In this document: positions 1 to 7,881 of the stretch, piece by piece
Layout: each line of letters starts with the position of its first letter
How positions within the stretch are numbered: position 1 is the first letter of the stretch
Source: JBBQKF01 sp038326615
GTDB taxonomy: Bacteria; Bacillota; Clostridia; Saccharofermentanales; UBA5734
Direction: 5' to 3'
NCBI GenBank assembly: GCA_038326615.1
Contig: JBBQKF010000058.1
Location: 1 to 20,527, forward strand
Length of the DNA: 20,527 nucleotides
The notes under the pieces: generated by a model
What the model saw: the letters and a program-made list of their open reading frames with translations, nothing else
Database searches by the model: none
What the model was told of the DNA's origin: nothing
Program-made: the position numbers and the translations under genes

Positions 1-139
1 TGCGAAAGTATCTGTGTAGGACGGATGAAAATATCCGACCAGCAGTAGTGGGCTTGGACAGCCCTAAGATGTACCGGTGGGACGGTTATCGTTTCTCCGG
101 GAATCCGAAGCTCGCCATTTCAATGGCGATGTAGTTCAC
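1..139 (+). mobile_element. Right end of an IS200/IS605-type (TnpB/IS1341-like) element, partial
   Basis: This stretch is visibly more GC-rich than the rest of the window. It ends with a perfect hairpin (112-129, arms TCGCCAT/ATGGCGA) followed a few bases later by TAGTTCAC (132-139). A subterminal hairpin followed by a short TTCAC-like cleavage site is characteristic of the right end of IS200/IS605 elements, which have no inverted terminal repeats. The element body, including any tnpB, would lie upstream of base 1 on the plus strand. One frame is open from 3 to the TAG at 132-134 and could be the overlapping C-terminal end of tnpB, but it has no motif I can recognise. The element stops 12 bp before the recN stop codon and leaves recN intact. 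The identification rests on the shape of the end, not on a transposase sequence. Confidence 0.6.
1..139 (+). ncRNA. Probable 3' part of a TnpB guide RNA (omega RNA/reRNA)
   Basis: In TnpB-encoding IS200/IS605 elements the right end is transcribed as a structured RNA that binds TnpB, and the bases just past the element end serve as the guide. Here the scaffold would include the hairpin at 112-129, and the guide would begin at about 140 and run over the recN stop codon at 152-154. This follows from the family and the end structure. The 5' part of the RNA and the nuclease gene are outside the window, so expression and activity cannot be judged. Confidence 0.4.
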
Positions 140-151
140 ATATTCAAAGCA

Positions 152-1834
152 CTAATCTTTGTTTGATAACATTTCTCTTGCAAGATCAATAGCTTTTGCT
201 TCATTTTGTCCACCTGACAAAAGTCTTGCAATCTCTTTAACGCGGCTCTCTTCATCAAGATACTTTAGTCTCGTTGTTGTTTCATCATTTTCGACAATTT
301 TCTCGATATAAATATGTTGTAAAGCTTTTGCTGCAATTTGCGCCATGTGTGTAACACATAAAACTTGGTGATTCTTGGATATTTCAGAAAGTTTATCGCC
401 CAACAATCCTGCTGTTTTCCCACTGATTCCAGTATCAACTTCATCAAAAATCAAAAGAGGTATTTCATCACTCTTTGCTAGTATTGTCTTAATCGCCAGC
501 ATTATTCTTGATGCTTCACCACCAGATGCTATTCGCGAAAGAGGTTTAAGATCCTCCCCCACATTAGGTGATATTAAAAATTCAATCTGATCAAATCCTG
601 AAAAACCCACTTGATTTGGTTCATCATTATGATTTACTGAAACACTAAATTTCGTTCCCTTCATACCAAGCTCTCCAAGCTCAACACAAATATCGTTTTC
701 AAGTAAAATAGCTGCAGCTTTACGTTGTTCATATATAATTTTTGCAGCATTTTTTAACTGATTATATAAATTATCTTTTTCATTTAAAAGCTCATGTACT
801 CTTTCTTCACTAGATCTGATTGCTGTTAATTTTTGAACTGCATTTTTATAAAATTCAAGAACGCCTTCAATACTTCCACCGTATTTTTTCTTTAATCTGA
901 ATAGTAAATCAAGCCGAGAATCAATTTTCTCTAATTCGCCAGGCTCAACTAAGACTTTTTCCATTTCGTAGCGAATTGCTTCACAGACCTCGTCAAGTTG
1001 AGCTTCAACATCAGAAAGTGTGTCACGTATTCCTTTGAATTCTTCAAAATTACCAAGTTGATGTTCCATTAAATTTTTAGCACTTGAAACTGCTGGCAAA
1101 GCTGGAAGGCTAATATCCCCATTAAGAAAAAACAAGCTTTGTTCAAGTGTTGACCTTATCTTTTCGATATTTGCAATTATTTTGCGACGCTCAGAAAGTT
1201 CTGTGTCCTCGTTTAGTTTTGGATGAATTGTCTTTATTTCTTTAATTTGAAATTCAAGAATATCTATCATCTGTTCTTTTTGGGAATCATCAAAAATAAA
1301 TTCCTGCAAAGAACGAATACATTCATAATATGGTCCTAATATATTTCTATAAATATTTATTGCATTTAAAACACCCTCGCCTGCAAATCTATCAAGAAGT
1401 TCTAGTTGCATATCTTGTCGGAAAATAGCCTGATTCTCGTGCTGTCCGTGAATATCGAGTAAATTCTTAGTTATAGATTTTAATGCTTGAATTGGAACCA
1501 TCTTTCCATTTATTCGTGCAAAAGTTTTACCATTTTGAAATATTTCACGTACTATAAATAAAGTATCATCTTCGATTTCAATTCCGTATTCATCAAATAA
1601 AGTTTTAGTCATTCTAGTGTCGCTAACATCAAATACAGCAGTTATAACAGCACAATCACTGCCATGTCTTATCATGTCCTTATTAGCACGACTCCCGGTT
1701 ATGCATCCAATAGAGTCAATTATTATAGATTTCCCTGCACCTGTCTCACCAGTTAAAATCGTAAGGCCTTCCCTTAAATCAAAAACCGTATGGTTAATTA
1801 ATGCAAAGTCTTTTATTTCCAATCTTATTAGCAT
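152..1834 (-). CDS. recN: DNA repair protein RecN
   Basis: RecN is an SMC-like ATPase acting early in recombinational repair of double-strand breaks. At 560 residues it has the normal family length. The N-terminal half-domain carries the Walker A motif GETGAGKS (residues 29-36). The centre (about 160-400) is charged and predicted coiled coil. The C-terminal half-domain carries the ABC signature around SGGEA (about 437-441) and Walker B LLIFDEVDTG (D at about 464), followed by the VTHMAQIAA switch region. A strong GGAGG lies 6 nt before the ATG. It is the last gene of nadK-argR-recN, the usual clostridial order. Nothing in the frame suggests damage, although a transposon end lies 12 bp beyond the stop codon. 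Confidence 0.98.
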   Translation of the reverse strand: MLIRLEIKDFALINHTVFDLREGLTILTGETGAGKSIIIDSIGCITGSRANKDMIRHGSDCAVITAVFDVSDTRMTKTLFDEYGIEIEDDTLFIVREIFQNGKTFARINGKMVPIQALKSITKNLLDIHGQHENQAIFRQDMQLELLDRFAGEGVLNAINIYRNILGPYYECIRSLQEFIFDDSQKEQMIDILEFQIKEIKTIHPKLNEDTELSERRKIIANIEKIRSTLEQSLFFLNGDISLPALPAVSSAKNLMEHQLGNFEEFKGIRDTLSDVEAQLDEVCEAIRYEMEKVLVEPGELEKIDSRLDLLFRLKKKYGGSIEGVLEFYKNAVQKLTAIRSSEERVHELLNEKDNLYNQLKNAAKIIYEQRKAAAILLENDICVELGELGMKGTKFSVSVNHNDEPNQVGFSGFDQIEFLISPNVGEDLKPLSRIASGGEASRIMLAIKTILAKSDEIPLLIFDEVDTGISGKTAGLLGDKLSEISKNHQVLCVTHMAQIAAKALQHIYIEKIVENDETTTRLKYLDEESRVKEIARLLSGGQNEAKAIDLAREMLSNKD

Positions 1835-1871
1835 GAATTACCTCCGTTTATTTTACAAAGCAAGACGTATA

Positions 1872-2330
1872 TCACATCATAAGCGATTTAAGTCTTTCAA
1901 CAAGGTGGTTAGCCAGTATTGATGATTTAGTAGCAACAAAAATTGTATCATCGCCTGCTAATGTTCCAACAACTTCAGGAAGATCAAGTGAATCAATTGT
2001 AGAAGCACTTGCACCGGCCATTCCTGGCAAAGTCTTGATTATAACAAAACTTCCCGCATTTTCACAGGAAATAACTGCCTGTGCAAAAACATTAATAAGT
2101 TTAGATGTAGTTTTTTCTTTTATTTTATTATTAGCCACGTATTTCTGCATATTCTTATCGTTTGAAACTTTTGTCAGTCCAAGTTCCTTAATGTCTCTTG
2201 AAATTGTAGCCTGAGTGACATCAAGGTCAAGATTACGTAGTATTTCAACAAGTTCTTCCTGCGTTGAAATATCATTTTTTGATATTATTGATAAAATATG
2301 ATTGTGTCGTTCATTCTTATTTACCTTCAT
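1872..2330 (-). CDS. argR: Arginine repressor ArgR/AhrC
   Basis: ArgR is a hexameric arginine-sensing repressor and activator of arginine biosynthesis and catabolism genes. At 152 residues it has the usual length. The N-terminal winged helix-turn-helix ends in the recognition segment QATISRDIKELGL (about 40-52). The C-terminal oligomerisation and arginine-binding domain has the hallmark GTLAGDDT (122-129), whose acidic pair contacts arginine. The LPGMAGASAST stretch (101-111) differs in detail from the more common PGNAxAxGxxID version. GGAGG lies 6 nt before the ATG. The gene sits 15 bp after nadK and before recN, as in many Clostridia. Two ArgR-box-like half sites lie upstream of nadK, so autoregulation of the operon is plausible. 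Confidence 0.97.
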   Translation of the reverse strand: MKVNKNERHNHILSIISKNDISTQEELVEILRNLDLDVTQATISRDIKELGLTKVSNDKNMQKYVANNKIKEKTTSKLINVFAQAVISCENAGSFVIIKTLPGMAGASASTIDSLDLPEVVGTLAGDDTIFVATKSSILANHLVERLKSLMM

Positions 2331-2345
2331 GTTAATCCTCCATTA

Positions 2346-3203
2346 TTATTGATTCCCGCGGGAATATATTTTTGTTGTAAGTGATTCATAAAAATTTGCA
2401 CGATCAAGTTTCACTAGATTCATCGATTTGGGTGATTTAGTTACAACAATACGGTCAAGTTGATCTAATGTACAGACATGCGTACCATCAGACGTTAGCA
2501 GAGGATTAAATGGATACTCTCGAATTACTATTTCAACATGACTTTCGGGGGATACTACATAGCTTCTATTGTGTAAAGTGTGAGGATTTAATGGGGTAAT
2601 TAATAACATTTCAAGATTCGGCTGGACAATTGGCCCGCCAGCTGACAAAGAATATGCAGTTGATCCTGTTGGCGTTGAAACAATAACTCCATCGCCTGGA
2701 AGTTTTTCAACAAGTACATGATCAATAAATAAATCAAGAGTTAATATTCTTGAAATTCCGCCACGAGTAACAACAATATCATTCAAAGAAAGTGTTTGAA
2801 TCTTTTTGTCACCCATACTTGAATAACAAGTTGAATGCAAAAGCATTCTTTTCTCTATCTGATATTCACCTTTTAGTATTTTTGTTAGTGCTTGAAATGT
2901 ATCCTGAGGTTTAATTTCTGCAAGAAATCCCACGCTGCCTAGGTTAACACCAATAATTGGTGTGTCTTGTGAAAGATAATCGTGAACAGCAGTAAGAAAG
3001 GTTCCATCACCACCAAGACAAATAAGAAGTTTGCATGAAGCATAAGTATCAAAAACAATACTTTCACAGCAATCGGTTAATGAATTTCGATATTTCTCGT
3101 CAAGAACCGCAACCCCACCGAGCATTACAATTTCATTTGCAATCTGCAATGTTTTTTTGAATCCATTATCCTTTTCGGGATTGGGTATCAAACCGATACG
3201 CAT
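2346..3203 (-). CDS. nadK: NAD kinase (polyphosphate/ATP-NAD kinase)
   Basis: NadK phosphorylates NAD to NADP in the cytoplasm. The protein has 285 residues from the chosen ATG. Family motifs are clear: GGDGTF (64-69), NLGSVGFLAE (87-96), the ND pair (141-142) that binds the NAD ribose, and PGDGVIVSTPTGSTAY (169-184). I chose the ATG at 3203 because GTGAGG lies about 8 nt upstream and the protein then starts MRIGLIPN, as expected for the family. A longer GTG start at 3221 would overlap that ribosome binding site. It is the first gene of nadK-argR-recN, 189 bp after dxs, with its own promoter in the gap. The 23S/16S methyltransferase gene tlyA that often precedes nadK is absent. Confidence 0.97.
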   Translation of the reverse strand: MRIGLIPNPEKDNGFKKTLQIANEIVMLGGVAVLDEKYRNSLTDCCESIVFDTYASCKLLICLGGDGTFLTAVHDYLSQDTPIIGVNLGSVGFLAEIKPQDTFQALTKILKGEYQIEKRMLLHSTCYSSMGDKKIQTLSLNDIVVTRGGISRILTLDLFIDHVLVEKLPGDGVIVSTPTGSTAYSLSAGGPIVQPNLEMLLITPLNPHTLHNRSYVVSPESHVEIVIREYPFNPLLTSDGTHVCTLDQLDRIVVTKSPKSMNLVKLDRANFYESLTTKIYSRGNQ

Positions 3204-3291
3204 ACATTTGTCCTCACTCACATATAATTTATAATTGTTGAGTTTTAAAGAATATTCTGATATTTTTTGATAAATCAGAGATATTGCTAAA

Positions 3292-3320
3292 ATTATACAC
3301 TATTTAAGTCATAAAATGAA
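3292..3320 (-). promoter_or_regulatory. Promoter of nadK-argR-recN
   Basis: Reading the minus strand, a perfect -10 TATAAT (3297-3292) lies 17 bp after a weak -35 TTCATT (3320-3315). Transcription would start near 3285 and leave a leader of about 80 nt before nadK. The -35 region overlaps one of two direct repeats of ATATTATTCAT (minus strand; 3316-3326 and 3340-3350). Confidence 0.5.
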
Positions 3321-3350
3321 TAATATAAATTTAAAATGTATGAATAATAT
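3316..3350. promoter_or_regulatory. Possible ArgR operator: two direct repeats ATGAATAATAT
   Basis: The 11-mer ATGAATAATAT occurs at 3316-3326 and again at 3340-3350, 24 bp apart. Both resemble the left half of the Firmicutes ARG box (CATGAATAAAAAT type), but neither has a good right half (TTCA). The first copy overlaps the -35 of the promoter for the operon that contains argR. In such an AT-rich gap chance similarity is a real possibility, so this is a suggestion only. Confidence 0.25.
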
Positions 3351-3392
3351 TTACAAAAATGAAACAATATACAACAAAAACCTACATAATAT

Positions 3393-5309
3393 TTAGTTTT
3401 TCAAGACCGGCAATTTTTTTAAAATCAATTTTAGTGCAACTTCTTCGATGTTTAAAGAATCCATTCCTTCAAGATTGTACAATTCATCAACCTTCCCTTG
3501 ACATAATGGATGATCACCAACTCCAATTTTAACTAATTCTGCAAATATTTCGTTTTCAGACATAACAGATTCTATCGACGACCCTAGTCCTCCACGTTTT
3601 ATAGCATTTTCTATAGTTATAACGCATTTAGTTTTCGTTATTGACTTGAGAATTTCTTTTGAGTAAATCGGCTTTATGCTTCTGATGTCAATCAAGTCGC
3701 AGGAATATCCTTTTTCCTCAAGTGTTTTACATAAAATAACACCTTTTTCAGCCATTATTCCTTCGGTGATTATGGTAAGATCTTTTCCTTTACGAAGAAA
3801 AACTGGTGATGGGTATTCAAAATCATAATCAATTGTTTCAAATTCTTCTAATAAAATCTTTTCGTTTCCCCTAGGATATCTTATTGCTACAGGTCCTTTG
3901 CATTTATACAGAGCATATTTAAGCATCTGATTAAGTTCATGATAATTTCTTGGCGACAAAATTTCAAGTGAAGGTATTGTATTAAGAATTGCAATATCAT
4001 ATATGCCTTGATGAGTTTCACCGTCTTCGCCAACAATACCGGCTCTGTCAATGCAAATTACAACATGCAGATTCTGTAAGGCGACATCATGAAGAATTTG
4101 ATCATAAGCTCTTTGAAGAAATGTAGAATATAGTGCAACAACTGGCTTAAGGCCTTCAGCTGCCATACCAGCAGCCATAGTCACGGCATGCTGTTCTGCT
4201 ATTCCTACATCAAAATGTCTCTTCGGAAACTCTTTTTGAAAATAATCAAGACCTGTTCCTGCTGACATAGCTGCACAAACAGTTGTAATTGAGCTATCAT
4301 TTCTTGCATATTCAGTAATAAAATCTCCAAATGCATTTGAAAATGAAGAATATGGAATTTGCGATGTTTTAACCAAAGGCTTTGTAAGGCCATTGGCAAC
4401 TTCAAACGGAGCAACCCCGTGATACTTATCAGGTGATATTTCTGCAAAATTATAGCCTTTACCCTTTTGAGTAATTATATGTATGAGGATTGGCCCTTTC
4501 ATTTTTTTAGCCGATGAAAGATGCTTTTCGATTTCATTAATGTCGTGGCCATCTATTGGCCCATAATATCTAAACCCAAGGTCTTCAAAAATAACTTTTG
4601 ATGGCCTGATAATTACACGCAATAAAGTTTTGATTCCTTCAAGTATATTTGCTAAAAACCTTCCAGCTTTAGTTTTGGTAAGAAATTCATATGCGCTTCT
4701 TTTTAATAGAAGATATCTCGAAGATACACGAATAGCTTCAAGGTGCTTTGATAATCCACCAACATTACTATTTATCGACATTTGATTATCATTAAGAATA
4801 ACAATCATATCAAGTCCAGACTGACCGGCATCATTTAAAGCTTCAAAAGACATTCCACCTGTCAAAGCACCATCACCAATTACTGCAACAACTTTGTTTG
4901 AAATTCCTTTTATATAATTAGCTCTGACCATCCCTAAAGCAGCCGAAATCGAGGTGCTGCTATGTCCAGTGTTAAATGAATCATATTTGCTTTCACATCT
5001 TTTTGGGAAGCCTGAAATTCCGTCCTTCTTTCTCAAATTGCAAAAATCATCGCTCCTGCCAGTAAGAATTTTATATGCATATGTCTGGTGACCCACGTCC
5101 CAAATAATTCTATCTTTACAAAAGTCAAATTGTCTCATCAAAGCAATGGTAAGTTCAATAACACCAAGATTTGATGAGAGATGCCCTCCGTTTTTTGATA
5201 CAGTATCGATTATTTTTTCGCGCAACTCACTTGATAACTCAATTAGTTCTTTATCGTATAGATTTTTAATGTCCTGTGGCAAGATTAATTTATCGTCGAG
5301 AATTGACAT
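3393..5309 (-). CDS. dxs: 1-deoxy-D-xylulose-5-phosphate synthase
   Basis: Dxs condenses pyruvate and glyceraldehyde 3-phosphate with thiamine diphosphate in the first step of the MEP isoprenoid pathway. At 638 residues it is full length. The N-terminal domain has VGHQTYAYKILTGR (about 72-85), GHSSTSISAALG (115-126) and the ThDP-binding GDGALTGG (145-152), followed by LNDNQMSI (172-179). The central transketolase pyrimidine domain has YYGPIDGHD, AEQHAVTMAAGMA and DRAGIVGEDGETHQG. The C-terminal transketolase domain is intact. GGAGG lies 6 nt before the ATG. It starts 29 bp after ispA, so both isoprenoid genes are co-transcribed. In Bacillus subtilis dxs is followed by yqxC/tlyA; here it is followed by a gap and nadK. 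Confidence 0.98.
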   Translation of the reverse strand: MSILDDKLILPQDIKNLYDKELIELSSELREKIIDTVSKNGGHLSSNLGVIELTIALMRQFDFCKDRIIWDVGHQTYAYKILTGRSDDFCNLRKKDGISGFPKRCESKYDSFNTGHSSTSISAALGMVRANYIKGISNKVVAVIGDGALTGGMSFEALNDAGQSGLDMIVILNDNQMSINSNVGGLSKHLEAIRVSSRYLLLKRSAYEFLTKTKAGRFLANILEGIKTLLRVIIRPSKVIFEDLGFRYYGPIDGHDINEIEKHLSSAKKMKGPILIHIITQKGKGYNFAEISPDKYHGVAPFEVANGLTKPLVKTSQIPYSSFSNAFGDFITEYARNDSSITTVCAAMSAGTGLDYFQKEFPKRHFDVGIAEQHAVTMAAGMAAEGLKPVVALYSTFLQRAYDQILHDVALQNLHVVICIDRAGIVGEDGETHQGIYDIAILNTIPSLEILSPRNYHELNQMLKYALYKCKGPVAIRYPRGNEKILLEEFETIDYDFEYPSPVFLRKGKDLTIITEGIMAEKGVILCKTLEEKGYSCDLIDIRSIKPIYSKEILKSITKTKCVITIENAIKRGGLGSSIESVMSENEIFAELVKIGVGDHPLCQGKVDELYNLEGMDSLNIEEVALKLILKKLPVLKN

Positions 5310-5338
5310 GCTAAACCTCCGTTTCGTTAAATCTAGAA

Positions 5339-6235
5339 TTAATTTTCACGCTTTAGTAAATACTTGGTAAAGTTTTTTAGAAATTTTACATCAAACCCTC
5401 GGTTTTCAATATTATTAAGACAGGCAAAGGCTTGATTTGTAGTTTCTTCAAGAAGCTCCTTAGCTTTTGAAATTCCAAAAAGTGATATGTATGTTGATTT
5501 TTTACTTTTTGCATCTTTGCCAACTGTTTTGCCCATACTTTCAGAATCTGATGTAACATCTAAAATATCGTCTTTAATTTGGAATGCAAGACCAATTAAT
5601 GAAGCATACTGCTCCAATACTGCTACAATGTCAGCTGGAGTTTGAGCGATATAACACGCCGCAATTACAGGCACTTTAATCAGTGCTCCTGTTTTCATTG
5701 AGTGCATTTTTTTTAAAAGATCATAGGGTATTGATTTATTTTCACTTTCAAGGTCAATTATCTGACCTCCGATCATGCCATTATCACCTGTTGCAGTACA
5801 TATTGCAGAAATTGCTTCAATTTTACCTTTTTTGGGGTTTATGATGCAATCTGAAAGCATTGTTTCATATGCTTTATTTAGCAATGAGTCCCCTGTCAGA
5901 ACCGCAACGCCTTCTCCAAATACTTTATGAGATGTAAGTCTGCCTCTTCTATAATCATCATTATCCATAGCTGGCAGGTCATCATGAATAAGCGAAAAAG
6001 TGTGAATCATTTCAATAGCACAAGCATATGGTAAAAAGTCTGATTTATCGGTATCAAACAACTCTGCTGTTGCAAGGCAAAGAACCGGACGAATTCTTTT
6101 TCCACCAACAAGCAAGCTGTAGCGCGATGCTTCAGATATTGTTTTTTGTGCATCATCAATCACTTGAACAAAACCGTCAAGGCTTAAGTCAACTAATGAA
6201 ACATATGATTTCAATTTTTCATTAAATGATTTCAT
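5339..6235 (-). CDS. ispA: Farnesyl diphosphate synthase (polyprenyl synthetase family)
   Basis: IspA joins isopentenyl diphosphate to allylic diphosphates to make farnesyl diphosphate for cell-wall lipid carrier and quinone synthesis. From the ATG at 6235 it has 298 residues, typical for bacterial type II enzymes. It shows GGKRIRP (44-50), the first Asp-rich motif DDLPAMDNDD (85-94) with the two-residue insertion of type II synthases, and the second motif QIKDDILD (219-226). F80, five residues before the first motif, is an aromatic position consistent with C15 product length. The start codon has only a weak GTGG upstream. A GTG at 6244 in the same frame is possible but has no better ribosome site. 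It is preceded by xseB, with a 113-bp gap containing an in-frame open stretch. Confidence 0.96.
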   Translation of the reverse strand: MKSFNEKLKSYVSLVDLSLDGFVQVIDDAQKTISEASRYSLLVGGKRIRPVLCLATAELFDTDKSDFLPYACAIEMIHTFSLIHDDLPAMDNDDYRRGRLTSHKVFGEGVAVLTGDSLLNKAYETMLSDCIINPKKGKIEAISAICTATGDNGMIGGQIIDLESENKSIPYDLLKKMHSMKTGALIKVPVIAACYIAQTPADIVAVLEQYASLIGLAFQIKDDILDVTSDSESMGKTVGKDAKSKKSTYISLFGISKAKELLEETTNQAFACLNNIENRGFDVKFLKNFTKYLLKREN

Positions 6236-6249
6236 AATTACCACATGAT

Positions 6250-6348
6250 TTATTTTTCACAAAATGCAATAGATAAATCATCTCCTTTTATAAAAATTTC
6301 CTTACCGTCGAAGACGAGTGTTTTTGCAGAATCTGAATTAATTCTGAT
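6250..6348 (-). other. 32-codon open stretch in frame after the xseB stop
   Basis: Directly after the xseB TAA the same frame stays open for 32 codons and ends at TAA (6252-6250). The translation includes AKTLVFDGKEIFIKGDDLSI (residues 8-27), which has a protein-like composition. There is no ATG, GTG or TTG with a ribosome site at its head, so it cannot be called a normal gene. It could be a C-terminal extension of XseB cut off by a stop mutation, a remnant of a deleted gene, or chance. I do not recognise it. Confidence 0.2.
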
Positions 6349-6588
6349 TTATGACTCGAATTCCACTTCATGGTTATTCCCAGAAGAATCTTTTACTAAT
6401 TGTTCAATTTTATGTTCAATCGAGTCAATTTTTTTACTGCAAAATCTCGAAAGAGCTATTCCATCAGTGTAAATCTTCATTGATTCTTCTAATGAAGCAT
6501 CTCCTTTTTCGAGCAAACGTACAATTTCTTCAAGTTCAGCCATAGCTTCTTCAAAAGATTTAGATGTATCTTTTTTTGATTCTTTCAT
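6349..6588 (-). CDS. xseB: Exodeoxyribonuclease VII small subunit
   Basis: XseB is the small helical subunit of exonuclease VII, a single-strand DNA exonuclease; several copies wrap the coiled coil of XseA. At 79 residues from the chosen start it matches the family. It has the conserved SFEEAMAELEEIVRLLEKGD segment followed by LEESMKIYTDGIALSRFC. The ATG at 6588 is preceded by GGAGG with 5 nt spacing. A GTG at 6600 lies inside that ribosome site and is not likely the start. It follows xseA after 75 bp. The C-terminus (EVEFES) looks like a natural XseB end, yet the frame continues open past the stop codon for 32 more codons. Confidence 0.96.
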   Translation of the reverse strand: MKESKKDTSKSFEEAMAELEEIVRLLEKGDASLEESMKIYTDGIALSRFCSKKIDSIEHKIEQLVKDSSGNNHEVEFES

Positions 6589-6640
6589 AAAAACCTCCAC
6601 ATTATCTTAACTATTGTTAGTATAAAATTATAAATGATTT

Positions 6641-6659
6641 TTGTTAGTGCCTTTAACAA
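6641..6659. repeat. Small inverted repeat after xseA
   Basis: TTGTTA and TAACAA form a perfect 6-bp inverted repeat with a 7-nt loop, 5 bp after the xseA stop. No T-run follows it on the minus strand, so it is not a convincing terminator. It might stabilise an mRNA end between xseA and xseB. Confidence 0.2.
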
Positions 6660-6663
6660 CAAT

Positions 6664-7881
6664 CTATGTGTCGCTTTCAATATTCTTAATATTTTTAACT
6701 AGACAATCGAGAATTCCATCAGAAAGTCTTACTGAAAGGTTATCTCCAATTTTTACTGACTCAATGGAATTAATTGATTTTTCAGTTTGTTTATTTTGAA
6801 CAACACCATATCCTCTCAATAAAACTTTTAGAGGACTTAATCCATCGAGATGAACAACAAAATGTTTCAAGGCATTTTTTTCCTTTTCAAGGATGTTTTT
6901 AAATGCAACTGAGATTTTCTGCTCAAGTTTATCAGAATATTCTCTCTTCTTTTCGTACAGAAGTTCTGGATGAGTAAAATATCTGTGTTGTTCTATGTGT
7001 TTCAATTTAAGTTTTTCAAAATCAAGTTTACCCATCAATTTTTTTCTTAGCAGTTTCTCTTGCAGTATTATAGCCGATTCACAATCATTTTTGACTGGCA
7101 TTACAAGTTCTGCAGCAGCTGATGGTGTAGGCGCTCTCATGTCTGCAACAAAATCACATATTGTGTAATCAGTTTCATGACCAATAGCTGAAATAATTGG
7201 AATTTCAGAATTAAATACTGCTCTTGCTACAATTTCTTCATTAAAGCACCATAAATCTTCAATAGATCCTCCACCTCTTGCAATAATTACTACATCAATG
7301 TCGTCACGTTTGTTTAATTCTTCAATAGCTAATACAATTGATTGAGCAGCAAGATTACCCTGAACATTAGATGGGACCAATAAGAGGTTGAAATCTGGAA
7401 ACCTTCGCGATAAAACGTTAATAATATCTCTTATAACAGCACCTGAAGGTGAGGTCACAACACCAATTCTATTTGGCAAAAATGGAATAGTTTTCTTGAA
7501 TTTCTGATCAAAAAGACCTTCCTGCGAAAGTTTTGACTTTAATTGTTCAAAAGCTACGTAAAGATCACCAACACCTTCCTGCTTCATAGTATTAATGTAT
7601 AATTGGAATTTACCATCCCTGTCATAAAGAGATGCTTTTGCAAAAACAATAACACTATCCCCGTCTTTCGGCTGAAACATCAAGTTTATTGTAGATACTT
7701 TAAACATAACGCAACTTACTGTTGACTTGTCGTCTCTAAGATTGAAATATAAGTGACCTGAAGGATACCTCTTGAATGAAGAAATTTCTCCTTTGACAAA
7801 TAGGCCGGATAAATTAGGGTCCGACTCAAGAACTGAATTAACGTATTTGTTTAATTGTGATACTGTAACAGCACCATTCAT
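6664..7881 (-). CDS. xseA: Exodeoxyribonuclease VII large subunit
   Basis: XseA is the catalytic subunit of exonuclease VII, which degrades single-stranded DNA from both ends. At 405 residues it is within the range of Firmicutes homologues. An N-terminal OB-fold (about 1-100) for DNA binding is followed by the catalytic domain, with GVVTSPSGAVIRDI, RGGGSIEDLWCFNEE, and GHETDYTICDFVADMRAPTPSAAAE. The C-terminal part (about 270-360) is a charged coiled coil that carries XseB subunits. The start ATG overlaps the nusB stop (ATGA, 7881-7878), which implies translational coupling to nusB, and there is an AGGA about 12 nt upstream. Confidence 0.98.
   Translation of the reverse strand: MNGAVTVSQLNKYVNSVLESDPNLSGLFVKGEISSFKRYPSGHLYFNLRDDKSTVSCVMFKVSTINLMFQPKDGDSVIVFAKASLYDRDGKFQLYINTMKQEGVGDLYVAFEQLKSKLSQEGLFDQKFKKTIPFLPNRIGVVTSPSGAVIRDIINVLSRRFPDFNLLLVPSNVQGNLAAQSIVLAIEELNKRDDIDVVIIARGGGSIEDLWCFNEEIVARAVFNSEIPIISAIGHETDYTICDFVADMRAPTPSAAAELVMPVKNDCESAIILQEKLLRKKLMGKLDFEKLKLKHIEQHRYFTHPELLYEKKREYSDKLEQKISVAFKNILEKEKNALKHFVVHLDGLSPLKVLLRGYGVVQNKQTEKSINSIESVKIGDNLSVRLSDGILDCLVKNIKNIESDT

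Noticed and set aside
1..139. Group II intron end or rRNA fragment
   Set aside because: No domain V-like hairpin or known rRNA segment is seen. The subterminal hairpin with TTCAC fits an IS200/IS605 end better.
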